This document shows positions 25,401-36,199 of a DNA stretch of 64,000 nt, one piece after another. The position numbers were made by a program, and so were the translations under genes. The stretch comes from Hydractinia symbiolongicarpus (lineage: Eukaryota; Cnidaria; Hydrozoa; Anthoathecata; Hydractiniidae), in NCBI RefSeq assembly GCF_029227915.1, contig NC_079881.1:18825501-18889500 (forward strand), read 5' to 3'. Position 1 is the stretch's first letter. The number at the start of each line of letters is the position of its first letter. The notes beneath the pieces are model-generated. The model was not told the DNA's origin, ran no database searches, and worked only from the letters and a program-made list of their open reading frames with translations.

Positions 25401-25870
25401 AGTGTTGGAGCTCCATAACACATGTGGAAAGCTACAGCCAGGGTCACAACTCCTGGCGCGCAGATAGTTGTTTGCTTCTTAAACACATTCTCTAAAGAAT
25501 AATTTTAAATTTATCCGTTTAAGGATATTCACGTTATGATAAGTTTTATTTATCTCATTTGTACCTATTCAATTCATTTTGAATTGCTTTAATATTTATT
25601 GTTTAGTGTTGTGTTCTGTCGCTGTTGTATTTGTCTGCCTTTTACGGTCAATGTTTTTAGGAAATCCTTGCAAAAAGGGGGATTTTGCTTTTTTAAAAAA
25701 TCTCTAGAGGGTTGCAACGTCTAACTATAGTAGAACCAGCTGTCATTAGACAAGAAATATCATTACAGCTAGTTGTTTTGTCACCTCATCATCAATTATT
25801 CATGCAGTGTTGGGGCCCTGTAACACATGTGGAAAGCTACAGCCAAAGTCACAAGTTCTGGCGCACAGGA
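25401..25870. repeat. Direct repeat pair around a dispersed repeat
   Basis: A block starting AGTGTTGG and containing ACACATGTGGAAAGCTACAG occurs at about 25400-25461 and again at 25807-25868, about 400 bases apart, with roughly 85 percent identity by eye. The intervening sequence (25545-25800) is itself a dispersed repeat with another copy at 32935-33155. It could be the remains of an LTR-like or SINE-like insertion, but I cannot assign it. Confidence 0.5.
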
Positions 25871-25946
25871 CGGTTTTTATTCAATTCTTTTTTATATTAT
25901 ATATTTTTGAGATATACATTTTTCCTATTTGTGTTCAATCTGATTG

Positions 25947-26000
25947 AAAAACATCATCAACATATCTTATCTATCATCAAGATATGTTGATGATGTTTTT
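25947..26000. repeat. 22-bp perfect inverted repeat at the Penelope truncation point
   Basis: Left arm 25947-25968, right arm 25979-26000, loop of 10 bases, no mismatch. The right arm is the coding sequence of the YVDDVF box itself, so the left arm is an inverted copy of the element's own catalytic region. Confidence 0.9.
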
Positions 26001-27052
26001 GTGTTGTTCTCATCTCCTAGCCATTTGCCTCTATTTAAGGACTATCTTAATAGGCAACACATCAACATATCTTTCACGTCTGAGTGCGAGGCCGATAAAA
26101 CTCTTCCGTTTCTTGACGTATCTGTTTCTCGCAATGAATCGAAGTTTGTTACATCTATCTATAGGAAGCCTACATTTAGTGGTGTTTACACGAATTACAA
26201 CAGCTTTTTGCCGGAAGAATATAAAACGGGTTTGATAATGACATTGATTTTTCGGATATTTAAGATTGTTTCTGATTTTTCTAGGTTTCACTTAGAAATG
26301 CAAGATCTTAGAAACATTCTGTTAAGAAATGGCTACCCGTCAAGTTTGATTGATCAATGCATTAAGTCTTTTCTCGACAGAATGTTTCAAGATAAGAAAG
26401 TTTTCAGTACCGTGCCTAAGTTAGAAGTTCTTATTATTTTGCCATATTTGGGTAATATATCGTTGAAACTGCGAACTCACTTAGTTAAAACATTTGATAA
26501 GCATCTTCCGTGCTGTAAGCTTAGGGTTATTTTCAAATCGGGTTGTAGAATTGGCAATTTTTTCCGGTTTAAGGACCGTGTTTCAAAGGCTCTGCGTTCA
26601 AAAGTCGTATATAAATATCAGTGTGATGGCTGCAATGCCATCTATTATGGGAAAACTATGCGACATTTGAAAGTTAGAGCCTGCGAACACATGGCCGTTT
26701 CTGCCTTGACTGGAAAATCCTTCAAATCTATTAACCCTAGTGCGGTTTTGGAGCATGTTGTTTTCTGTAAAAATAGACCATCTTTAGATAATTTTTCTAT
26801 TATCTCCTGCGCATCTAATAATTTTGATTTGGAATTGATGGAAAGCTTGTTAATCCGTAGGGATAAGCCAATTCTTAATAGAAATATTGCATCAATGCCA
26901 TTATTTCTATTTTCAGATAATTGACTTGCCCCTACGGAATATTTGATCGTACGATGATATATCGTACGATATTTTGTATATAGTGTTGAATTCGTCAATT
27001 GTAAATAGCTATACTTGAAAATGGCCGTCGTACGGCCGAAACGTCGTTAAAG
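25969..27052 (+). mobile_element. Penelope-like element, 5'-truncated (RT palm to GIY-YIG endonuclease)
   Basis: A Penelope-like retroelement starting exactly at the RT catalytic box: RYVDDVFVLF at about 25983. One open frame runs to the stop at 26924 (about 313 aa from that box) without breaks. The palm and thumb include FLDVSVSR and YRKPTFSGVYTNYNSF, a standard Penelope-like signature. The C-terminus has a zinc-type YQCDGCNAIYYG block with GKTMRHLKVRACEH, the GIY-YIG nuclease core (here IYYG, then R and the E of EH). The RT N-terminal half is missing. The 3' UTR (26925-27052) carries two inverted ATCGTACGAT copies and a hammerhead-like motif. The intact frame suggests recent activity of the family. 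Confidence 0.88.
27014..27046 (+). ncRNA. Degenerate hammerhead-ribozyme-like motif of the Penelope-like element
   Basis: A GGCCG/CGGCC hairpin with a 5-base loop (27023-27037) is followed at once by GAAAC and GTC. This matches stem II, the GAAA core and the cleavage triplet of the small hammerhead motifs known in Penelope-like elements. The CUGAUGA core expected before stem II is replaced by CTTGAAAAT, so this copy is probably inactive. Confidence 0.4.
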
Positions 27053-27715
27053 AGTTGTGTGTTCAATCTGTAAAGAGTTCCTTTATGTTGTTAGCTCTGT
27101 CTTATGACGTATTGTTTGTGATTGAAGGATTGTTTTTCTCTTTAACATTTTCTCAGAGAATAGTTATAGGTCCAAATTGGACAGCACTCATGCTTGTAAT
27201 AAGCAAGAAAGTGTACTCAACACCTTCTTCTGGGAGCTAATGCCACTTTTACTTACATCCAACGTCCCTGTAGACAAGATACTTCAGTGCAGCTTGCTGT
27301 TGTTTAAACCTTTTTCATGAACACTAAATTCTAATATAATTTTTACCCCGGCGACGAGGCAAAAAAAAGTAAACCCAAGGTGTTCAAAGCAAATGTTTTT
27401 TTGTTTGTTTGGTATTTCAGAGATAAAAGAGAGTCAACGGAAGCCATCTAAAATGTTGAGGATTAAAATAATTGCTGCCGGCAACAGGACGATCTCTTTT
27501 AACGACTTTACAGTTTTATTGTTGTTGTCGTCTACGCTAAAAATGCTTACGAATCGAAACTGCAATGAAGTAATTTCATAAAAAAGCATGTCTTAATCCC
27601 TCCTTTTGTTAAGTTATTTACATTAAAACAACAACATAATTCAAATAAATGCCAATGCTGTTGAGTCATTAGGTTTTGTACGTGTTACTGGGAAATAACC
27701 CTCACTAGGTATTCT

Positions 27716-27728
27716 TATAAAATATAAA
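27716..27728 (+). promoter_or_regulatory. Candidate TATA box for the SH3/death-domain gene
   Basis: TATAAAATATAAA lies 53 bases upstream of the proposed start codon at 27781. Such a match is weak evidence in AT-rich DNA, but the position is sensible. Confidence 0.35.
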
Positions 27729-27780
27729 CCACAACAACCCAAAACTATACCACATAAGTATACCACAAACAAATCGTCGA

Positions 27781-30700
27781 ATGATGGACACTAAACTTTC
27801 CCAAGTAAGTTTTTCGTTCGAATTGCACTTTGTTATTCGACTTGTGATCTTTTATACACAATAAATGACATTAATTTTTATATTGTAACTAAGCAGATAT
27901 GAGATATATAGAGTTATCATTTTAGCTAGTGAGAATGTCATTTTCCTTTACCGTGAGTTTTGCCTTGTTGTTTGTTTTAAACTGCGTAATTTTTAACAGA
28001 AAGGTTTAGGTATAAAGCCCTAAGTTATATCATGGGGAAGAAAACTCCGGGGGAAAAGAGTCCCCTGGGGTCACAAAATCACAAAAACTTGCACAAAAGC
28101 TCCTGTTGTGACATATATAAGTTTCCAAAGTATTGAAAGCCAGTACCAACAAGTATTGAAAACCTTCCGGTACCATTTCGCGTGACAGACAGACGTATAC
28201 GGGCATTATAATATAGACTAGTAATTTAAACCCGTGGAGACTCCACTTAAATTTATTCTGCTTTTTATCACAAAAAGGTTTATAAATAATCTCATTAGGA
28301 AGGCTAAAAAACTATTTTTTTAAACGAACTCCCGTGGAGGTGTCCACTCAAAAACTTATAAAGTTCATGGTATGTTTCTTATCGCGAAATGATTTGTTGT
28401 CAATCTCATTTAAAAGACACAAACAATCAATTAAAACTTTTAAACGAAACAGGCCGCAACAATAACAACTTTGATTGCCCGTGACTTTGTTCGTACGATA
28501 ATTGATAACAAAGCACTCGTCACGGTAAACTTAAATTAGCATGTGCAATAAAATTCCCAATTAATGAAATCACTTTATTGTATCACATGATTTGTTCTAA
28601 CCAATTAACATCGTAAACAAAACGTTTTTAAAATACAGCACATTTTGATGGGCTATTATAGACGCTTTTAAAGAAAATTGAAAAATATAATCACAGTCTC
28701 CGTGTTATTATGGAGATTTAAGCACAAAATATTTTTTTTTCTCATCAATATGTAAAAAAAAAATTTTATAAAAATATCGATGAGAAAAAAAAGATATTGA
28801 TAAGACTTCGGAAAAATAACAGTTGTTTTTGTAACAACGAAAAGTGTTGAAAAATTTCAGCCTGTAACAATGTTTAGGGTTATGTTTGGAATTTCTTTGT
28901 GAAACAAATAACCGGTAGTGCAAAGAAATGCAGTTTATATCATTCCATTAAGCTATAATTTAGATTTTACTTGTTTTTTGCATTTAAATGAAAGCGGAAA
29001 ATCGAAACTTATTAGGTAAATTGATCCAGTTGATTGCATTGTGGTATTTATAAATGGTTTTTGCGTCACAAAAAATTGTGCATGTAATTAACACTAGTCG
29101 TGAGCCCGTGGAAAATCCACGGGTTTGCCCGTCGCAGCTAAGCTACCATTTTGCGTGACAGACAGACAGACGTATACGGGCATTATAATATAGATAAGAT
29201 AAAATGTCATTCTCGTATTAAATGTGTATTGTTTAGTTTCTCCGAAGTAATATGAGAAATGACAAAGAAGTCCAGACGTCATCTGGCTATAACGATCTAA
29301 GAAAATATTGTGGTTATAGTTACAAGTTACTACTTTCTTGTTCGATACATCTTTCAGCGCATCTTTCATGCTTTGTAAGTACGAAAAGAGTAGGAGTAAC
29401 TACATCGCAATGCAGATATAACCTTTTAAGACAGAGATCCTAATAAAAAAAACGGAGGTTTCTCTCCAAAGAATAAGAAGCCACTGGAGAACTTCTGTAT
29501 TCTCTCCCCTTTATAGAATGATCAAAAATCTAATGGATTCCAGCTGTACTGAAACAAACACCTATGAATGCAGAAACATGAGAATTGATAAAATTCACTC
29601 ATGCTTGGGGTCTGGTGTGGGCCCTTTAGTAAGCATACCCTGCCTCCTGCAACACACCAGCCACATTCACTGACACTATCCGCAAAAACTTTTGTTAAAC
29701 GTTGGAAAAAGAAGAGTCGACATCTATAATAAGGACTGAAATTTAACAATCTAGGAATTCCAACTAGGGTAGTTTAAAATATACACTTACGTAATTCTTT
29801 GTAATTGAAATAGCCATGTAAGCGAGTTTTTGTAGCATTTAAACTATCCACTCTCCGAAGTTTTACGGACAGAGAGTAGTTATGTACTATATTTACGCGA
29901 TTAAATCGTAAATGAAATAAGAAACTTTAAAACATTGACTGATTAATTTTACGTCATACCTGTAAGTGAAAATTAATTTTATATTTCAATATATCCTTTA
30001 TAGCATCCGAGTCCTGCGTTTGAGATTGGAAAAATCTATAAAGCAAGAGAAAATGATAGAAAGATCAAGTTAAAAGTAAGTTAGTTCAAATATGCTTTAC
30101 TGATTTTAACCATTTTTTATTTTTTAATTTTGTACTATATTTCTTGTCCTTTTAGTTACCAAAAGCTTCGCTGAAGGTTCGTTATTGTTGTCGTTGTTTT
30201 TGTTGTTGTTGTTGTCATTGTTGTCATTGTCATTGTTGTTGTTGTTTTATTTTTTCCCTTTTTTCTTTTTCTCATTGTTTTCAGTTATACAAAAAAAGTT
30301 ATTTGTTTTTAGGAGATACTTCTCAAAAAAAGGCGAAAGGTAAATGTATGACAAAAAATTGAGTAATAATACATGACAGGAATTTCATTTTCTTAGTAAT
30401 ACATTGCAGTCACTTAAAATTCGTTTAAAAAATATTGCTTGATATGCAAAGTAATTCTTTAATAACATACAATTACTACATTTACTTGAATAAGAGCGTG
30501 TTGGGCTAAAAAAATGTTGAGATTGTAAGGAGCACCTATTCAAGAGAGTGATCTTTCGAGAAGGGGCGCCATTTAAGAGGGAGCTCATTTAAGAGAGGCG
30601 CTTATTTAAGAGAGGCGCTTATTCGAGTAACTGTCTTCTAAGGAACTTTAATTTTTAAGACTATTTTTTTAAAGGTTTAAATCCAACTACTGAACATTTT

Positions 30701-33700
30701 AGACAGCTGCGGTAAGTTTATCGATAGATTGACTTGTGAATTTTTGTTTTTAGACTTTAGAATTCTGGCCGAATGATTGTATTCAAGTGTTACGTTTTTA
30801 TAAAGTAAGTTTAGTATCCGCTTTTATCAACATAGTCGTCTGGTGTACGTTCAAGCATCCGTAGAGTTTTTGGCATTGGGGATAAAAAGAAAGTTAAATA
30901 ATTATATTACTTAAATTTGATCTATTATGAGGTGAGAAAATACAGGGCGGAAAAGTAATGTTCAAAACCACAAGGTCCAGTTGGACTCTTGTTATACTAG
31001 GCAGTGCCGATATTTAACTTCCAAGGTATTTATTATGGTACTAAATTTTAGGATGGCTGGTACATTGCGAGTAATCTAAATTTACATCACCTTAAAAGTG
31101 GATTGATTCATTCAAAATATTTAGATGTCGCCAGCGAAATTGACATCCTGTCATCTAAACTCATTATAACGTAAGTTTACTTTGCCTACACTATTTTATA
31201 CTTATTCCTTGTACGCTTTTACGTTGCATTTTTATTTTTATTTCTAGAGACGGGGAAAGTAAGTCACTGTCCACTAATGAGGTGAGCAAAAATGTTTCCA
31301 AGAATACTATTTGGGATAAAATCACGAAATCGAATTTGGCATATATGGTCATTTACTAGACAATGGAAATCGATTGCCATTACTCCTTATGAAGTTCAAA
31401 TAAAACAACTTCGGCCAATATGCACTTCTCTACTTTTTTGACCATCATTTTCCATATCAATATTTCATTTCTAGGAAGAGACGGAAATCTATAATTTATT
31501 GCCTGGTGATGACGATCTCGGTAAATATTAATAACATTTTGTTTACACGATTTTATCACATATACATGTTTTTTTATAAGTATGACGTATATAGGCATTG
31601 GTAGGCTTAACTTTGGTCATTTTTAACCATTTTGTAAAGTCTTGTGAAGTTTTTATTTTTTTCTTTATGTCTTAATTAACCAGTATGCAGTGAATTTTAA
31701 GTTGTAATTACTGATGTTTAAAATTCAAATGCAATATTTTTTTTCAAATAAGCATATTTCGAGCCTAATCATGTGTTTTTCATAGGCTTATTGCAATAAA
31801 TCCTTTTGCCATTAAGCATAACTTGAGCATATTTCAAACCGGAAAAATAAATTCATAAGCATCCTTAAGCCTCATTTTGAAGTTTTAATTGCTTATAAAA
31901 GAAAAACATGTAATTTGTACTAAATAATCGGACTGTGTAGAGCGTTAGTTACAAAGACATATAAGAAAGTCTGGGTTAAAATTATAAAAACACAGCTTTC
32001 GTAACCCAACACTATACCGTATATTATACCGTTAACTACTATTAAGACTTCGCTGAACCAACACAATTAAAGATGAGATTTGAAGAAAACTTCAATATCA
32101 TATAAGCTCTCCCATTCTCGACACTTTCTTGGCGTCTTCTTAATTGTAGCACCTTTATTACACGTAGAAAGCAATACGTGAGAATTAAAAACTGTCCTCT
32201 CAAAAATTAAGTAATCAAGAAAACTTGATTTCTTTTTTATTGTGCGTTTTTAGGATATAATACTATATCAGACGCTCGACCTAGAGTTAGGCCAAGACCG
32301 AAGACAGACGGGCATAAATACGAGGTTTGCCTTTTCAATAAATTTTATGCTAAGTAATATTTGAAAATAAAAAAAAATATTTTTTAAATTTTGAATTCTT
32401 ATTTTTCAGAATATCACTATTCAAGAAGAAGATGAAGGTAGATAATAAACAATATAGTTATTCACCTGCTAAGATAATACCATACAATGCTTTTTATACC
32501 TTTTTTGATTTCTAGGTAATTATGAAGATATTCCCGTGAAACCCAAACAAAGACCAAGAAGCTTTACAATAGGCTTTGTAAGTTAATACTTATTGGTTCT
32601 TGCAGGGACGTCGACATGTACATAAACGTTGAGGGCCCACGCTCAAGTGACGAAAGGGGGGCCCACGAGTTCTGGCCGACGCGCTGGAAAGTATTTTAGG
32701 TTTTGATGCTTTAGATTGAATAAAACCGCACTCTCTGAACAGTGATTTTAGAAATTTCTCAGTCGATGAAATATCTAAATATTGCTTTCTCTTTTTTACG
32801 TAACCCTAACAATTATGAAAGAATATACAAATATGTGAGTAAAATTACCCTCAGTAAATTGTCCAAATTGATTCTAACGTTAATCATTCTTTGATTTAAA
32901 TTCACTTCAATTTTACATTAGTCCATTTTGTAAAATGATATTTGCTTTAATATCTATTGTTTTGTGTTGTGTTGTGTCACTGTTGTATTTTTCTGCCCCT
33001 TTACGGTCAATGTTTTTAGGAAATCCTTGCAAAAAAGGGGATTTTGCTTTTTGGAAAAATCTTCAGAGGGTTACAACATGTAACTATAATAGAACCAGCT
33101 ATCATTAGACAAGAAATATCATTACAGCTAGCTGTTTTGTCACCTCATTATCATTATATTTTATTTTATTTAGCTACTTTTTGCATGATTATGAAAACGG
33201 ACACATAAGTAAACATAATGTTTTTTTCCAAATTCACGTTAAAAAAAATCTTACTCTGCAAAAATATGGGAAAGAGAAAGCGGCAGCTCCATCACTGTCG
33301 ACGGCCCAGCCTTGGTAACGTGTCTAGAAAAAACTAGTCGTGTTTTTTTATCTTTTTGACCTTTATAATATCGTTTTATTTGACATGCATTTAGGACTAC
33401 TCTGATAAAGATAGATATGTGGAACTTAGAGAACAAGAAAGTATAAGCTCGTCAAAACTGCCCTTACATCAGGTTGGTAACTGGTACTTTTTAACATATT
33501 AAATTATCATACCATTTCTTACAATTGTTCTTATTTCTTACAGCCTGTCGAAGAAAAAAGTGTTCGTGACGGAAGTCAACAAAGCATCCCTGATAGTAAG
33601 GTCATTTTTAATTATTTGTTACGCTATTTTATTGAGTTGACAAAAAAACACATTTGTTTGTCTTTTTTATTGGATTATGAAATCATTAAAGAATATTTTT

Positions 33701-35640
33701 TTTTTGCTTTAAAATGATTATTGCAATATTTCACATACTAGTTTGAGTCGTTAAGCAGCATAATTTTATCCTAGTGCTATTTTTTGCACAAATGTTTCTA
33801 AAATAAAAAATGCTTCGTTCTCGACAGAATTTAGAACGGTGATCAAAAAACATCGTTTTGTGATACCATCATTCTTAATAACTATTTTTTCAAAAATGTT
33901 TGTTGGTCCATTATCTTAAAATGAAAAAAGCTTCTAAACAGCTGAGCGGGAAACGAAAGTCGGGTGTTAATGTCATGCGGTCTTTTTTGTTAGTTCTAAT
34001 AACATCAGGAGACATGCCAGAAATTCTTCCAAATGTGAATGAAGAGGTTAGTAACATTACGTTATATTGCATTTGATTAGATTGCATTGCATTGTACTAG
34101 ATTGTATTGCATTAAACTATCTTGCATTCATTGCAATCATTGCATTGCATTGTATATGTACATTGAATTAGATTACATTGCATTTTGTTGGATTGCATTG
34201 CATTGCGCTAGATTGTATTGCATTAAATTGTATTGGATCGCATTTATTGCATTGCATTGTACTACATTACATTGAAATACATTACATTGCATTTTATTGG
34301 ATTGCATTGCTTTGCACTAGATTGTATTGCATTGCATCGCATTGCATCGCATTGCATCGCATTGCATCGCATTCATACTTTTCCACCGTGGCGTATCACG
34401 TTTATATATTTTACAATATTTAATAGGAGGAAGTTGAAGACAACATTACAGGTAAGTGCTTTTTGAATTAATATTAAAAAGCTATGTTCTATTTGTTGTT
34501 AAAGGGTTGTTAATTGTAAGCGTCATTTGGTGGTAAAGGTCATATAATGACATTTAATTTGCTTTGTTAGATTTTCCTGTAGATCCAATGAAATACAAGA
34601 GAACTAAGGTAGATAATTTTGTGATATGTTATTGTGAACACTCAAACGTGATTCGCCTGGCTGCTACTTAATTGCTTCTTAAAAAATGTGTCATCTATGT
34701 TATATATTTTTTTTAGAAAACACCTTCATGGGCGATGATTTCACGTGGTGTGTCCCGATGTGTCCAATTCATTTTGTTTTATGTTCTTTACTTTAAAAAA
34801 CCTATGTTATAAGTAAATTTTAATTTTTACTGTCATAAAATTTCGAAATTTAAAGTCTCAAGGCATTTTATGTTGAATTTATTTAGTGTGCCACTAAATT
34901 AGGAACTAACAAATTTTTTTAGGACAATCTTTTCAAAGTATATCAAGCGATGATAGTGTTTCAATACCACGAAGACCATCTGGATCGACAGTAAGTTAAT
35001 GCATTGTTCCTTCTTGTTTTGTTTTTATTTCAATATTTTAATTCTTTTTAAAGGGACCAAACTTCATTCTTCTTTTTAGGGCTTCTTGCGTGATATGCGA
35101 ATGAGAGATCGGCGACACTTGGCCAATCAGTTAGATGGAAATAGAAATGTTGAAAAGCTTGGCCATCTCCTGAAAGAAAAGGTAGGCCTGTCTACAGTTC
35201 AAATCGAAAACTTGGTTCATGGAGGATACAGCCCATGTGAGGATTTCTTAAAAGTGTACAAAACAAGAAAGCCTTCTTTAAAAACAAAAGCCTTTAAAGA
35301 AACGATGGAGGAGATGGAGAGATATGATGTCTTGGCATACATGAAGGATAAGTCGTATCCTCAATTGTTTTTTGAAACTCCTTATGAAGAGCAAGATCAT
35401 ATAGCCATGTTTCTCAATTGCTCAACGAATAACTGGCGTACATTTGCTGGAAGATGTGGCTATTCAAGCAAAGAGATAACGACCATTGAATCAAACAAGC
35501 CGAAAGAAGAAAAAAGTCCTGCCGAATATCTGTTTACTATTATCACCCATCAATGTCCATCGTTTACGATTGAAGACTTAAAAATTGCTTTAACGCAACT
35601 CAAACGGCAAGATTTAGTTGAGTATCTATCACAATGTTAG
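27781..35640 (+). CDS. SH3-like, ITAM-like, tandem death-domain adaptor candidate (20 exons)
   Basis: Exons by splice sites and phase: 27781-27804, 30004-30075, 30156-30176, 30313-30339, 30703-30711, 30754-30804, 31052-31170, 31248-31281, 31475-31520, 32254-32324, 32410-32437, 32516-32577, 33395-33472, 33544-33595, 34009-34046, 34427-34451, 34571-34608, 34717-34747, 34923-34990, 35080-35640. All junctions from exon 6 to 20 keep phase and give 484 aa in total. Residues about 52-96 look like an SH3 domain (FWPNDCIQVL, DGWYIAS, GLIHSKYLDV). The linker holds YNLL (125) and YNTI (136), spaced by 7 as in an ITAM, then YENI (157), YEDI (170) followed by PVKPKQRPR, and YVEL (196). Residues about 311-389 and 398-481 resemble two death domains. 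No signal peptide or membrane segment, so it is probably a cytosolic signalling adaptor. Exons 1-5 are the least certain. Confidence 0.7.
28155..28215 (+). repeat. Dispersed repeat, copy 1 (TACGGGCATTATAATATAGA end)
   Basis: ACCATTT-GCGTGACAGACAGAC then TACGGGCATTATAATATAGA. Other copies are at 29092-29195 (same strand), 42365-42480 (inverted, diverged) and a short 3' piece at 49425-49457. It probably belongs to a SINE- or MITE-like family. It lies in the first intron of the adaptor gene. Confidence 0.6.
29092..29195 (+). repeat. Dispersed repeat, copy 2
   Basis: The fullest copy. It begins ACTAGTCG, has a perfect hairpin CCCGTGGAAAATCCACGGG (29104-29122), then ACCATTTTGCGTGACAGACA and the TACGGGCATTATAATATAGA end. 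Same intron as copy 1. Confidence 0.65.
30178..30248 (+). repeat. TTG/TTGTCA simple repeat in an intron
   Basis: About 70 bases of TTG-rich tandem repeat with TTGTCA interruptions, in the intron after the 21-bp exon 3 of the adaptor gene. Confidence 0.8.
32600..33380. repeat. Large intron of the adaptor gene with a dispersed repeat insertion
   Basis: The intron between exons 12 and 13. From 32935 to 33155 it carries a copy of the dispersed repeat also at 25545-25800. Shared landmarks are TTTACGGTCAATGTTTTTAG, GAAATCCTTGCAAAAA and CATTAGACAAGAAATATCAT, in the same order and orientation, with about 90 percent identity by eye. The start (32608-32690) is unusually GC-rich for this region but carries no frame. 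Confidence 0.65.
34072..34375 (+). repeat. ATTGCATTGC tandem repeat in an intron
   Basis: About 300 bases of degenerate 5-10-base repeats (ATTGC, ATTGCATTGT, ATCGC variants), ending with four regular GCATCGCATT-type units. It lies in the intron between exons 15 and 16 of the adaptor gene. Open frames here are a by-product of the repeat. Confidence 0.9.
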
Positions 35641-35710
35641 AAAACAAAAAATAAGAAAATCGTCTTTACCTTTTATAGACCTTTTTAAAGGTTGTTAATC
35701 AATGTTATAA

Positions 35711-35716
35711 AATAAA
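35711..35716 (+). terminator. Candidate poly-A signal of the adaptor gene
   Basis: AATAAA 71 bases after the stop codon, in the expected place for 3' end formation. Confidence 0.5.
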
Positions 35717-35877
35717 ATAGACAGTGTTGTGGGTTATAACTATAACAAAAGCTTCCTCGAATTATTGTCTCTAAATTAGTTTAAATTTTAATGAATTATC
35801 TAGCAGTTTAATCTTTTTAATTACACGCTAATGCTGGAATAAGCGCTACGAAAAAAACTATAATATATAGTTAAAGC

Positions 35878-36197
35878 AGATGAATTCCTTTGTTTTCATT
35901 TCAGCGGTATGCTCATTGGGCTCTGATATCTGCGTGGCAGAAAAAAAGAGGGAGGCGCTAGGTAACACGAACATATTTTTAGTTTTTTTCGTCACATAAA
36001 TGAATTCAAATAATTCAGAAGGAACCAATCTACACTCGATAATTGTTTAAAACTTCAAACGATGTTTTCGTGAGAAAAAATTCACAGAAGGATACCACTC
36101 CTCAGAAAATCATAGCATCTTCTCTGCCACGCAAATACCACAGCCAATGAGCTTACCGCTGAACATTTAACAAATAACCTCACGCAGGAATTCATCT
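35878..36197. repeat. Foldback MITE-like element, about 320 bp
   Basis: Ends AGATGAATTCCT (35878-35889) and AGGAATTCATCT (36186-36197). Inner arms pair over CAGCGGTA, GCTCATTGG and TGCGTGGCAGA (35902-35945 with 36128-36172) with few mismatches. No target-site duplication is clear. It sits about 240 bases after the stop of the adaptor gene. Confidence 0.7.
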
Positions 36198-36199
36198 AT

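Noticed and set aside
25029-25418. A 129-codon plus-strand frame as a gene.
   Set aside because: No domain, no splice context, and its 3' end overlaps a direct repeat also present at 25807. Probably a chance frame in repetitive DNA.
29522-29749. A 75-codon minus-strand frame inside the first intron of the adaptor gene.
   Set aside because: No motif, no splice signals that connect it to anything, and cysteine/phenylalanine-rich composition typical of a chance frame in AT-rich DNA.
34087-34466. Three overlapping frames rich in Cys, His, Ile and Leu.
   Set aside because: They are translations of the ATTGCATTGC tandem repeat in an intron.
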